Shown: piece by piece, positions 1 through 8,109 of the stretch
How the letters are laid out: every line of letters begins with the position of its first letter
Position numbering within the stretch: position 1 is the stretch's first letter
Assembly: GCA_934518555.1 (NCBI GenBank)
Contig: CAKSXW010000002.1
Location: forward strand, 1-64,000
Direction of reading: 5' to 3'
Origin: an uncultured Faecalibacterium sp.
Lineage (GTDB): Bacteria; Bacillota; Clostridia; Oscillospirales; Ruminococcaceae
Length of the DNA stretch: 64,000 nt
Notes under the pieces: generated by a model
What the model was told of the DNA's origin: nothing
What the model saw: the letters and a program-made list of their open reading frames with translations, nothing else
The model's database searches: none
Translations under genes and position numbers: made by a program

Positions 1-1161
1 AAGCCCACCGCAAACCCCGAGCGCGTGATGGAAGGCCTGACCAAGTACGGCATCATCACCGAGGACTGGGGCGGCGACGTGGCCTGCATCCCCGTGTCTG
101 CCCTCACCGGCATGGGCATCAACGACCTGCTGGAGCGTGTGGCTCTGGAGGCTGAGGTCATGGAGCTGAAGGCCAACCCCAACCGCCGTGCCAAGGGCGC
201 TGTGGTGGAGGCCCGTCTGGACAAGGGCCAGGGCCCCATTGCCACTATCCTGGTGCAGAACGGCACCCTCCACGCTGGCGATGTGATCATTGCCGGTACC
301 GCCGTGGGCCGTGTGCGTACCATGCGGAGCGACAAGGGCCAGCTGCTTACCGATGCAGGCCCCTCCACCCCTGTGGAGATCACCGGCCTGACCGCTGTGC
401 CGGAGGCCGGCGACCTGTTCGAGGCTGTTGAGGACGAGCGCCTGGCCCGTGAGCTGGCAGAGCAGCGCATCGCCGCTGCCAAGGAGAAGCAGTTCTCCTC
501 CTTCCAGAAGGTGACCCTGGATAACCTGTTCAGCCAGATGGCTCAGAACGACATGAAGGAACTGGCCATCGTGGTCAAGGCCGACGTGCAGGGTTCCGCC
601 GAGGCTGTGAAGCAGAGCCTGGAAAAGATCTCCAACGACGAGGTCCGTGTCCGGGTCATCCACGCTGGCGTAGGTGCCATCAGCAAGTCCGACGTGGACC
701 TGGCCGATGCTTCCAACGCCATCATCATCGGCTTCAACGTGCGCCCGGACAATGTGGCCAAGGAAGAAGCCGCTGCCACCAAGGTGGAAATGCGGATGTA
801 CCGTGTTATCTACGACGCCATCAACGATGTTACCGACGCTATGAAGGGTATGCTGGCACCCAAGTTCCGTGAGGTGTCTCTGGGCGAGCTGCAGGTCCGT
901 CAGGTGTACAAGATCTCCAACGTGGGCACCGTTGCAGGCTGCCGTGTTACCAGCGGCAAGATCACCCGTGACAGCCAGGTCCGTGTGGTCCGTGACGGCA
1001 TCGTCATTGCCGAGGACGAGATCGCATCCCTAAAGCGTTTCAAGGATGACGCCAAGGAAGTGGCCGAGGGCTACGAGTGCGGCGTGACCCTGGAGAAGTT
1101 TGCGGACGTCAAGGAAGGCGACGTGTACGAGGCCTTCAAGATGGAAGAATACCGCGACTAA
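1..1161 (+). CDS. infB: Translation initiation factor IF-2, C-terminal part
   Basis: The reading frame is open from the first base, so the gene starts upstream of the window and 386 codons remain. The fragment begins late in the GTPase domain (a PVSALTGMGI stretch matching the G5 region), then holds the domain II beta-barrel, the linker and domain III, and ends in the C-terminal initiator-tRNA-binding barrel. IF-2 brings formyl-Met-tRNA to the 30S subunit and promotes subunit joining in the cytoplasm. It heads the visible part of an infB-rbfA-nrnA-truB-ribF order, which is a well-known bacterial arrangement. The identification rests on strong family resemblance along the whole length. Confidence 0.97.
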   Translation, partial: KPTANPERVMEGLTKYGIITEDWGGDVACIPVSALTGMGINDLLERVALEAEVMELKANPNRRAKGAVVEARLDKGQGPIATILVQNGTLHAGDVIIAGTAVGRVRTMRSDKGQLLTDAGPSTPVEITGLTAVPEAGDLFEAVEDERLARELAEQRIAAAKEKQFSSFQKVTLDNLFSQMAQNDMKELAIVVKADVQGSAEAVKQSLEKISNDEVRVRVIHAGVGAISKSDVDLADASNAIIIGFNVRPDNVAKEEAAATKVEMRMYRVIYDAINDVTDAMKGMLAPKFREVSLGELQVRQVYKISNVGTVAGCRVTSGKITRDSQVRVVRDGIVIAEDEIASLKRFKDDAKEVAEGYECGVTLEKFADVKEGDVYEAFKMEEYRD

Positions 1162-1174
1162 GAGTTTTTGAGAG

Positions 1175-1254
1175 AACCCTCTCCGTCATTGCTGACGCAA
1201 TGCCACCTCCCCCCTTTCGGGGGAACTGCCCAGCGAAGCGAGGCTGAGAGGGTT
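1175..1254. repeat. 80-bp MITE-like palindromic repeat between infB and rbfA
   Basis: The ends are perfect 9-bp inverted repeats (AACCCTCTC and GAGAGGGTT). Inside lie a small hairpin (TTGC/GCAA), a central C-rich/G-rich hairpin (CTCCCCC...GGGGGA) and a third hairpin (CAGCG/CGAGGC region). The left arm is nearly identical to the repeat at 56838. The whole reads as two arms of the repeat that frames the DUF559 gene at 56838-57366, joined directly. It sits 13 bp after the infB stop and about 20 bp before the rbfA start, and the last arm runs into TTTTTATTTT, so it may act as a partial terminator inside the operon. Confidence 0.75.
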
Positions 1255-1275
1255 TTTATTTTAAAGGAGAACCAA

Positions 1276-1665
1276 ATGTCTCAGAAAAATATGGGCCGTC
1301 TGGCACAGGACATGAAGCGTGAGATCATTGCCATCATTGGCCGGCTGAAGGACCCCCGGCTGGAGGGCGGTCTGCTGACTGTTACCCGGCTGGACGTGAC
1401 CCCGGACCTGGACGTGGCCAAGGTCTACGTCAGCGTCATGGGCCGTGAGGACGGTGCCAAGCCTGCCATCGAGGCACTGAACCGGGCATCCGGCCATGTG
1501 CGTACCGAAGTGAGCAAAAAGATGCACATCCGCAAGGCACCCCGTTTCATCTTTGTGGAGGATGACGGTGCAGCCTATGCGGCCCACATCAACGAGCTGC
1601 TCCGTACCCTGAATGTGAACAGCGACGAGGCTGCCCAGCCCGAAGCTCCCGAAACAGAGGAGTAA
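1276..1665 (+). CDS. rbfA: Ribosome-binding factor A
   Basis: A 129-residue protein with the RbfA KH-like fold: MGRLAQDMKREI near the start, LTVTRLDVTPDL in the middle and RKAPRFIFVEDDG towards the end. RbfA binds the 30S subunit and helps mature the 5' end of 16S rRNA, especially in the cold. The start is the ATG preceded by AAAGGAG at a good spacing; an in-frame extension further upstream would read through the repeat and is not credible. Length and gene position (infB to nrnA) fit the family. Confidence 0.95.
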   Translation: MSQKNMGRLAQDMKREIIAIIGRLKDPRLEGGLLTVTRLDVTPDLDVAKVYVSVMGREDGAKPAIEALNRASGHVRTEVSKKMHIRKAPRFIFVEDDGAAYAAHINELLRTLNVNSDEAAQPEAPETEE

Positions 1666-1701
1666 TGTTCGCAAAGCCTTGCAGAAAGGATGGAACATGG
1701 G

Positions 1702-2679
1702 ATGACAGAACAATTGAACGTACAGCAGATGGCCCAGCGCCTGATGGCTGCCGATGATATTTTGATCCTGTGCCACAAAAACCCGGATGGGGACACCATC
1801 GGCTGCGGCAGTGCCCTGTACTATGCCCTGAAGGAGCTGGATAAAAACGTGTCGGTGCTGTGCTCCGACCCGGTGCCCGGCCGCTATGCCTTTACCAACG
1901 CCCATATGTTCAAGGGGGAGTATGAGCCCCGGGTGGTGGTGGCAGTGGATGTGGCCAGCCTGCAGCTGTTTGGCGAGAACAACGGTGTGCCCCAGTACAG
2001 CCGCCATGTGGACCTGTGCATCGACCACCACGCCGGCAACAGCGGCTATGCGGACTTTACCCTGGTGGACAGCACGGCAGCTGCTGCGGCAGAGCTGCTG
2101 TACCAGGTGATCCTGGCCATGGGGGTGGCTGTGACCCCCCACATTGCCGATTGCCTGTACACCGGCCTTTCCACCGACACCGGGTGCTTCCGGTTCTCCT
2201 CCACCACCGCCAACACCCACCGGGTGGCAGCCGAGCTCATTGAGGCCGGCTGCCATGTGGAGGAGCTGAACACCCTGTTGTTCGACACCAAGCCCCGGGC
2301 CCGGATGGAGGCCGAGCGCATTGCCCGGAACCATCTGGAGTATTATCTGGATGGCCGCTGCGCCCTGATCTACCTGACCCGGGACGAGATCGAGCAGAGC
2401 CAGGTGGACCCGGCAGACTTGGAGGAATTGACCAGCCTGCCGGTGAGCATCGAAGGCGTCAAGGTGGGCCTGACTTTGCGGCAGCAGCCCGGCGGCAGCT
2501 ACCGCATCAGTGTGCGGACCGTCAAGGGCGTGGACGCCTGTGCCATTGCCCGCCGCCTGGGCGGCGGCGGCCACAGCCGGGCTGCCGGCTGCGAGCTGCT
2601 GGGCAACCTGGAAAACGCCAAAAATGCGATCCTGGCAGAGGTGGAAGCCGAGCTGGACGCACCGCAGGAGGAATCGTGA
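1702..2679 (+). CDS. nrnA: DHH-family bifunctional oligoribonuclease/PAP phosphatase
   Basis: A 325-residue DHH/DHHA1 phosphoesterase. The DHH domain shows the NPDGDT metal motif near residue 28, DVAS in the middle and IDHH (the family signature). The C-terminal DHHA1 domain shows GGGGHSRAAG. NrnA-type enzymes degrade 2-5 nt RNA fragments and remove the 3' phosphate from pAp, and the gene between rbfA and truB is the usual Firmicute position. An in-frame ATG at 1690 exists, but AGAAAGG lies directly against it; ATG 1702 is better spaced. The stop overlaps the truB start by one base (TGATG), suggesting coupled translation. Confidence 0.92.
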   Translation: MTEQLNVQQMAQRLMAADDILILCHKNPDGDTIGCGSALYYALKELDKNVSVLCSDPVPGRYAFTNAHMFKGEYEPRVVVAVDVASLQLFGENNGVPQYSRHVDLCIDHHAGNSGYADFTLVDSTAAAAAELLYQVILAMGVAVTPHIADCLYTGLSTDTGCFRFSSTTANTHRVAAELIEAGCHVEELNTLLFDTKPRARMEAERIARNHLEYYLDGRCALIYLTRDEIEQSQVDPADLEELTSLPVSIEGVKVGLTLRQQPGGSYRISVRTVKGVDACAIARRLGGGGHSRAAGCELLGNLENAKNAILAEVEAELDAPQEES

Positions 2680-3563
2680 TGCAGGGCATCCTCATCGTAG
2701 ACAAGCCCATGGATTGGACCAGCTTTGACGTGGTGGCCAAGCTCCGAGGGGTGCTGGGCACCCGGAAGCTGGGCCACAGCGGCACCCTGGACCCCATGGC
2801 CACCGGCGTGCTGCCGGTGTTCTGCGGCGGAGCCAGCAAGGCTGTGGACCTGCAGCTGAACCACGATAAGAGCTACCGAGCCGTGCTGCGGCTGGGGGCC
2901 CGTACCGATACCGGAGATATTACCGGCACGGTGCTGGAAACCGCCCCAGTGACCGCCGGGGAGCAGGAGCTGCTGGCGGTGCTGCCCCAGTTCCTGGGGC
3001 CCCAGATGCAGGTGCCGCCCATGTACTCGGCCATCAAGATCAACGGTCAGCCTCTGTACAAGCTGGCCCGGGAAGGGGTCACCGTGGAGCGGAAGGCCCG
3101 ACCCATTACGATCCACAGCATCACCTACGGCGGCAGTCCTGCCCCCAACGAGTTCGTGCTGGAGGTAAGCTGCTCCAAGGGCACCTACATCCGCACTCTG
3201 CTGGAGGACATTGCCCAGGCTCTGGGCCAAAAGGGCACCATGAGTGCCCTGCGCCGCACCAGTGCCGGGCTGTACACCGAGGCCCAGGCCCATACCATGG
3301 AGCAGATCCTGGCAGCCAAGGAGCAGGGCCCCCAGGCCCTGGAGGCCCTGATGCTGCCGGTGGAGACGGTGTTTGAGCCTCTGCCTCTGCTGGTGGTGGA
3401 GCCCTGGGTGGAGCAGCACCTGTACAACGGCTGCCCCACCAGCCGCTACCCGGCGGCAGAGGGCCGTTACCGGGTCCGCAGCGCCGCAGGGCAGTTCCTG
3501 GGGCTGGCAAAGGTCACCGACGGGGTGCTCCGGGTGGAAAAGCTGTTCGTGGAACGAAATTGA
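2679..3563 (+). CDS. truB: tRNA pseudouridine(55) synthase
   Basis: A 294-residue TruB. The catalytic motif GHSGTLDPMATGVLPV places the nucleophilic aspartate at residue 38; later TruB_N motifs YKLAREG and SCSKGTYIRTL are present, followed by a C-terminal PUA-like part. It converts U55 of the T-loop to pseudouridine in most tRNAs. GCAGGAGG lies 7 bases before ATG 2679; a GTG one codon earlier is also in frame, but the ATG is better placed. It is translationally coupled to nrnA and followed 21 bp later by ribF. Confidence 0.95.
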   Translation: MQGILIVDKPMDWTSFDVVAKLRGVLGTRKLGHSGTLDPMATGVLPVFCGGASKAVDLQLNHDKSYRAVLRLGARTDTGDITGTVLETAPVTAGEQELLAVLPQFLGPQMQVPPMYSAIKINGQPLYKLAREGVTVERKARPITIHSITYGGSPAPNEFVLEVSCSKGTYIRTLLEDIAQALGQKGTMSALRRTSAGLYTEAQAHTMEQILAAKEQGPQALEALMLPVETVFEPLPLLVVEPWVEQHLYNGCPTSRYPAAEGRYRVRSAAGQFLGLAKVTDGVLRVEKLFVERN

Positions 3564-3584
3564 GCAATAAAGGAAACAACACCC

Positions 3585-4502
3585 ATGCAGATCATTTCAC
3601 AGTTCGTCCCCCTGCCCCTGGCAGACCCTGCCCAGGGCACTGCCGTGGCCATGGGGTACTTTGACGGGATCCACATCGGCCACCGGGCGGTCATCGACGG
3701 GGCAGTGCAGTGGGCCAAGGCCCATGGTGCCGCCCCGGCGGTGTTCACCTTCCGGCTGCCCATGGAAAATAAAATGAAGGGCAAGCGGCTGCTTTCCACT
3801 GCCGACAAGCACGCCCTCATCGAGAGCCTGGGGGTGGAGTATTACCTCACCCCGGACTTTGAGGAGATCCGGGACCTGAGCCCGGAACAGTTCGTGCAGG
3901 GCATCGTGGAAAACTGCCACGCCCGGGCTTTGTTCTGCGGCGAGAACTTCACCTTTGGAGCCAAGGCCGCCGGCACCCCGGAGCTGCTCCAAAAGCTGTG
4001 CGCTCCCTTGGGGGTAGAGGTAGTGGTGGTGCCTATGGCCCAGTTTGAGGAAAAGCCTGTGTCCTCCACCCGTATCCGCACCGCCCTGGAGGGGGGCGAT
4101 ATCCCGGCAGCCAATGCCATGCTGGGCATGCCCTACGCCATCCGCTTTGCGGTACAGCATGGGGCCGGGCTGGGCCACACCTTGGGGGTGCCCACCATCA
4201 ACCAGCTGTATCCCCAGGGGTTCCAGATGCCGCGCAGCGGCATTTATATCACCCGGACCTGCATCAACGGGGTGTGGTACCCCTCGGCTACCGGGCTGGG
4301 CAGCCGCCCCACCGTCAACGACGACGCCACCAAGGTGACCTGTGAGACCTTTATCCCCGGTTTTTCCGGGGACCTCTACGGCACCGACCCGGTGGTGGAG
4401 TTCCATGCCTACCTGAGCCCCAGTAAAAAGTTTGATAATCTGGACCAGCTGCGGGACTGCATCAACCATGCAGCTCGCCGTGCCCAGGAATACTTTGCCT
4501 GA
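3585..4502 (+). CDS. ribF: Bifunctional riboflavin kinase/FAD synthetase
   Basis: A 305-residue protein with the two expected halves. The N-terminal nucleotidyltransferase domain has GYFDGIHIGH, FGAKAAGT and SSTRIR. The C-terminal flavokinase domain has LGHTLGVPTIN and TVNDD. It phosphorylates riboflavin to FMN and adenylates FMN to FAD in the cytoplasm. It closes the infB-rbfA-nrnA-truB operon and is followed at once by a strong terminator. Length and motif order are standard. Confidence 0.95.
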   Translation: MQIISQFVPLPLADPAQGTAVAMGYFDGIHIGHRAVIDGAVQWAKAHGAAPAVFTFRLPMENKMKGKRLLSTADKHALIESLGVEYYLTPDFEEIRDLSPEQFVQGIVENCHARALFCGENFTFGAKAAGTPELLQKLCAPLGVEVVVVPMAQFEEKPVSSTRIRTALEGGDIPAANAMLGMPYAIRFAVQHGAGLGHTLGVPTINQLYPQGFQMPRSGIYITRTCINGVWYPSATGLGSRPTVNDDATKVTCETFIPGFSGDLYGTDPVVEFHAYLSPSKKFDNLDQLRDCINHAARRAQEYFA

Positions 4503-4509
4503 TGCATAA

Positions 4510-4556
4510 AAAGCCCCTGCCTGTCGGAATGTTTCCGACAGGCAGGGGCTTTCTTG
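4510..4556 (+). terminator. Rho-independent terminator after ribF
   Basis: A 20-bp near-perfect stem (AAAGCCCCTGCCTGTCGGAA and its complement) with a 3-base loop is followed by TTTCTTGCTTTT. It lies between convergent ribF and the nitroreductase gene. Its A-rich 5' flank gives a T-run on the minus strand too, so it probably serves both. Confidence 0.93.
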
Positions 4557-4566
4557 CTTTTAAGGG

Positions 4567-5301
4567 TCAGCGGTACTGTTCCAGGTATTCTTCCACCGAG
4601 CGGCTCATCTCTCGGGAAAAATCAGAGTCGTATTTGCGGTGGTGGAAGGCGGCGCACCACTGGTCAAAGCCGGCGGCCCCGGCCTTGTAGCCAAAGGTGT
4701 CCCGGAGCTCAGGCCCCTCCATGGAGCGGTAGCCGTTTTCGTGGACGATGTGCTCCATGCCACAGCGCTGGGGCTTGGGGCGGTCCTTTTGCTGCTGGGT
4801 GGGCCAGCCCATTACCAGCATGGCTGCCGGGAACACATAGTCCGGCAGATGCAGCAGCTGCCGCACAGTGTGGCAGTTTTCCAGGATGTCCCCGATGTAG
4901 CAGGAGCCGATGCCAAAGCTCTCGGCAGCCACCACGGCGTTCTGGGCGGCAATGGCGGTGTCGGTCACTGCCAGCATCAGGTCTCCCACCCCGGGCTTGC
5001 GAGGGGTGCAGCCGGCCTCCCGGTAGGCGTCGTACCACTTTTTGCAGTCGGCACAGAACACCAGCACCAGGGGAGCCTTGGCAATAAAGGGTTGGTGGTC
5101 GCAGCTGTCGGCCAGGGCGTTTTTCAGGGCCTGGTCGGTGATATCCAGAATGGTGTACAGCTGCTGGCAGCCGGCAGTGGGGGCCTGGGCTGCTGCTTCT
5201 AAAATGGCCTGCTTGCAGGAGGCCGGGATGTCCTTTTCTTCAAACACCCGGACAGATTTGCGGTCAAACAGGCTCTGGAGGATGGGGTTCGTTTCCGTCA
5301 T
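4567..5301 (-). CDS. Nitroreductase family protein
   Basis: A 244-residue FMN-dependent nitroreductase-like enzyme. Near the N-terminus RKSVRVF gives the FMN-phosphate-binding R(R/K)S motif, followed by EAAAQAPTAG; IGSCYIGDI in the middle and MGWPT near the end match the family. Such enzymes reduce nitro groups or quinones with NAD(P)H; the natural substrate cannot be told from sequence. AGGAG precedes the ATG. It lies 57 bp downstream of the split threonine/serine exporter-like genes on the same strand and may be cotranscribed with them. Confidence 0.85.
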   Translation of the reverse strand: MTETNPILQSLFDRKSVRVFEEKDIPASCKQAILEAAAQAPTAGCQQLYTILDITDQALKNALADSCDHQPFIAKAPLVLVFCADCKKWYDAYREAGCTPRKPGVGDLMLAVTDTAIAAQNAVVAAESFGIGSCYIGDILENCHTVRQLLHLPDYVFPAAMLVMGWPTQQQKDRPKPQRCGMEHIVHENGYRSMEGPELRDTFGYKAGAAGFDQWCAAFHHRKYDSDFSREMSRSVEEYLEQYR

Positions 5302-5358
5302 AAGTTCATCTCCTATGGGTCAGGGGCATCCGGTGCCGATGCCCGGTTTGGGGCGGCC

Positions 5359-5826
5359 TTAGCGGCGGTGGGAGGGGGGCAGGGGGATGCTCAGCACCAG
5401 CGAGATGCCCACTGCCAGGGCCACGGCTGTTTTAAGGGTGCTGATGCCGTTGGCCAGGGCCAGGGCGTTGTTGCCCTGGATGAAATAATAGGCGGTGTAG
5501 TAGATGCCGGCACCCGGCACCAGGGGAAAGATGCCGGTGAGCAAAAATACCGTGGCCGGGGTCTTTTCCCGGATGGCAAACAGCCGGGTAAGGGCGGTAA
5601 GGGGCATCACCGCCAGCAGGGCAGCAACGGCAGGGCTCAGCTGCTGCATGATGCAGAACTCATACACCAGCCAGCCCACCGCACCGGTAACAGCACAGCA
5701 GGGCAGGCTTTTTGGGGGGCAGCCAAAAAGGATGGCAAAGCTCAAAGTGCCCACCCCGGACAGCAAAAACTGCCCCAGAAGCTCCCCCAGAAGCTCCCCC
5801 ATCTGGAGGCTCGTCAGGTCCATCAT
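5359..5826 (-). CDS. Threonine/serine exporter family, small subunit (ThrE_2-like)
   Basis: A 155-residue membrane protein with about five hydrophobic segments, including FLLSGVGTLSFAILFG, AVTGAVGWLVYEFC and FLLTGIFPLVPGAGIYYTAY. The PLVPG motif is typical of the C-terminal ThrE_2/DUF3815 half of the ThrE family. ThrE of Corynebacterium exports threonine and serine as one chain; here the two halves are separate genes. The start overlaps the stop of the larger subunit (ATGA), so the pair is translationally coupled. Substrate is inferred from family only. Confidence 0.85.
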   Translation of the reverse strand: MMDLTSLQMGELLGELLGQFLLSGVGTLSFAILFGCPPKSLPCCAVTGAVGWLVYEFCIMQQLSPAVAALLAVMPLTALTRLFAIREKTPATVFLLTGIFPLVPGAGIYYTAYYFIQGNNALALANGISTLKTAVALAVGISLVLSIPLPPSHRR

Positions 5827-6614
5827 ACCACTACCACCCCCGTAAACAGCGTGTAAAGGCTCAGCACCAGACCGGTGCCAATGGCGATGCTGACGGCAAT
5901 GAGCAAGGCGTCGATCATGCGGATGGTGCCGGACAGGTAATCGCTGTGGACAAAGTCCCGGATGCCCATGGTAAAGGCGATACCGGGGGTCAGGATCATC
6001 AGGGCTCCGATGATGGCGTGGCTGGTAGAGGTGTGCAGCAGCCCACACACCAGGATGCTGACCAGGGTGATGAGGGAGGCGGAGGTGATCTTTTGAAAGC
6101 CTCCGGGCAGGGCGTGACGGCCGCACAGCAGCAGGTAGCCGCTGGCAGCCAGGCCTGCGGCTGCCGCTGCCAGGGCAGACCGCAGGTCCCCTCCAAAGAT
6201 CATGGCAAAGCAGAAGGCTCCTGCCATGCCGCTGACCAGCTGGACCTTGCTGTCGGGGAAGGGGATCCGCTGGGCCTGCACCAACCGGCACTCGGCCTCA
6301 TCCAGGGTCACCCCCCCGGCGGCGATCTCCCGGGAAAGGGCATTTACCGCCGCCACCCGGCCTAGGTGGGTGGTCCGTACCGGAACGTTGCGGACCTCGC
6401 CGATCTCGGCGGTGCCGGCACTGGCAAAAATGCCGTTGGTCAGCACATAAACGTGAAATTCCCGCAGGTGGAAGCTCTGGGCCATGATCTCCATGGTCTG
6501 CTCTACCCGGAACACCTCCGCTCCGTTTTCCAACAGGGTCTGGCCTGCGGCCATGATGAAGTCCATGATGCGTCGGCGCAGCTCCTCATCGGGAAAGGCG
6601 TCTCTGCCACTCAT
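5823..6614 (-). CDS. Threonine/serine exporter family, large subunit (DUF1212-like)
   Basis: A 263-residue protein. The N-terminal cytoplasmic part contains GQTLLENGAEVFRVEQTM, typical of the DUF1212/ThrE N-terminal half; the C-terminal half has about five membrane segments ending in LFTGVVVV. It probably forms a two-component amino-acid exporter with the gene it overlaps. The ATG at 6614 has GGAGG seven bases upstream; a longer in-frame start lacks a binding site. A TTGCTC-17-TACAAT promoter lies just upstream. Confidence 0.87.
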   Translation of the reverse strand: MSGRDAFPDEELRRRIMDFIMAAGQTLLENGAEVFRVEQTMEIMAQSFHLREFHVYVLTNGIFASAGTAEIGEVRNVPVRTTHLGRVAAVNALSREIAAGGVTLDEAECRLVQAQRIPFPDSKVQLVSGMAGAFCFAMIFGGDLRSALAAAAAGLAASGYLLLCGRHALPGGFQKITSASLITLVSILVCGLLHTSTSHAIIGALMILTPGIAFTMGIRDFVHSDYLSGTIRMIDALLIAVSIAIGTGLVLSLYTLFTGVVVV

Positions 6615-6647
6615 TGCACGTCCTCCTTGCAAAAATAATGTCACCTC

Positions 6648-6676
6648 ATTGTATCATGGGCAAAGCAGGGGAGCAA
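6648..6676 (-). promoter_or_regulatory. Promoter for the ThrE-like gene pair
   Basis: On the minus strand TTGCTC (-35) and TACAAT (-10) are separated by 17 bases, about 35 bp upstream of the start codon of the large exporter subunit. Confidence 0.65.
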
Positions 6677-6750
6677 GAGGCAAGGCGGTTTTGCCCCGGC
6701 CTGCCGGAAAAACTTGGGGCCCCGGGGGCTAAAAAACTTTATTTGCCCTG

Positions 6751-6779
6751 TTGACAAATGGGCCCCGGGGGATTACAAT
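6751..6779 (+). promoter_or_regulatory. Promoter of the Met T-box/metQNI transcript
   Basis: TTGACA and TACAAT with a 17-base spacer give a near-consensus housekeeping promoter. Transcription would start about 10 bases before the T-box stem I. Confidence 0.88.
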
Positions 6780-6796
6780 AAAACCAATATCACAAA

Positions 6797-7098
6797 AATG
6801 GCTGTGAAGAGAAGAGTAGGCCTTCGCATTGATCCTTACCAGAGAGCCCGGTCGGTGGAAAAGGGCAGGAAACAGGAAGCTGAAAATGGTCTCGGAGCCG
6901 TGTGGGCGAGGCGCAGGAGTGCTAAGGCCGCAACGGGATGCGCCCGTTACAGCGTCCGGCTGTAAGCAGCAGTGGCTGCCGCAGCTTCGAGGCTGTATCC
7001 GCAAGGGTGCAGTGAACCAAGGTGGTACCACGGAAGTATGAATTTATGCTCCCGTCCTTGCCGGGCGTCAGGCCCAAAGCAGGGACGGGGGCTTTTTT
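6797..7098 (+). ncRNA. T-box leader, predicted methionine-specific
   Basis: Stem I shows the AGTA loop-E motif (GAAGAGTAGG), the AGAGAGCCCGGTCGGTGG distal region and a GAA followed by a codon-like ATG at 6886-6888. The T-box sequence with GGTGGTACCACGG lies near 7011-7033, followed by a terminator (7048-7098) with a run of six T. T-boxes let uncharged tRNA stabilise an antiterminator. The ATG specifier and the downstream methionine transporter agree: low charged tRNA-Met should switch the operon on. Confidence 0.93.
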
Positions 7099-7179
7099 CA
7101 TGTCTCCGGCCAAGGCCGCCTGCGGAAATTATGCCGCAGGGGCTACACAGTTGTTATATAATAGAGAGGGATAACTACT

Positions 7180-8091
7180 ATGATGACTCGTCGTGATTTT
7201 CTGAAAGTTTCCGGCATTGCAGCCACCGCTGCAGCCCTGACCGCCTGCGGCGGTTCCGCCAGCTCCACTGCCAGCTCTGCTGCCGGCTCCACCGCCAGCT
7301 CTGCCGCAGCCAAGCTGGACAAGATCAAGGTGGCTGTGCCCAACGACACCACCAACGAGGCCCGTGCCCTGACCCTGCTGGAGAAGAACGGCTTCTTCAA
7401 GCTGAAGGCAGATGCCGGCCTTACCGCCACCAAGAACGACATTGAGGAGAACCCCCTGAATGTGAACGTGGACGAGGTGGAGGCCGCTCAGGTGCCCAAC
7501 GTCCTGCAGGATGAGGACTACGCCGTGATCAACTCCAACTACGCCATCTCTGCCGGTCTGGACCCCATGACCGACGCCCTGGCTATGGAGGACGGCACCT
7601 CTGCCTATGTGAATATCCTGGTGTGCAAGGAGGGCAATGAGAACGAGCCTAAGATCAAGGCCCTGGCCGCTGCTCTGCAGAGCCAGAAGGTCAAGGACTT
7701 TATGGATGAGAACTACAAGGGCGCTGTGGTGTCTGTGGTGGAAAACCCCACCGACGGCTACGACGCCAGCCTGGATTACGATGCTCTCAACGGCCAGACC
7801 GTGAGCTGTGCAGCTACCCCGGCCCCCCACTGCGAGGTGCTGGAGATCTGCAAGGACATCCTGGCTGCCAAAGGCATCACCCTGGATATCCAGGAGTATG
7901 ACGATTATGTGATCCCCAACACCATCGTGGAGGATGGCCAGTGCGACACCAACTACTTCCAGCATCAGCCGTACCTGGACGACTTCAACAAGGAAAAGGG
8001 GACCCATCTGGTAACGGTTGCCGGCATCCACGTGGAGCCCATGGGCATCTACGGCGGCAAGCAGGACAGCCTGGCCCCGATTCAGGGATAA
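7180..8091 (+). CDS. metQ: Methionine ABC transporter substrate-binding lipoprotein
   Basis: A 303-residue NlpA/MetQ-family lipoprotein. The signal region reads TRRDFLKVSG followed by LTAC, with the lipidated cysteine at residue 23, then an Ala/Ser-rich linker. MetQ features include NDTTNEARAL, the NYAISAGLDP stretch and a conserved second lobe. It should capture D/L-methionine outside the membrane for MetNI. Two adjacent ATGs (7180, 7183) are possible starts; GAGAGGG lies 9 bases before the first. The paired arginines before a hydrophobic stretch look like a Tat-type lipoprotein signal. Confidence 0.93.
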   Translation: MMTRRDFLKVSGIAATAAALTACGGSASSTASSAAGSTASSAAAKLDKIKVAVPNDTTNEARALTLLEKNGFFKLKADAGLTATKNDIEENPLNVNVDEVEAAQVPNVLQDEDYAVINSNYAISAGLDPMTDALAMEDGTSAYVNILVCKEGNENEPKIKALAAALQSQKVKDFMDENYKGAVVSVVENPTDGYDASLDYDALNGQTVSCAATPAPHCEVLEICKDILAAKGITLDIQEYDDYVIPNTIVEDGQCDTNYFQHQPYLDDFNKEKGTHLVTVAGIHVEPMGIYGGKQDSLAPIQG

Positions 8092-8109
8092 GCTAAAAGG
8101 AGCATTTTT

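Noticed and set aside
7151-7165. TATATAATAG just before metQ as a second promoter
   Set aside because: No -35 at a suitable distance; the T-box terminator immediately upstream explains the region better.
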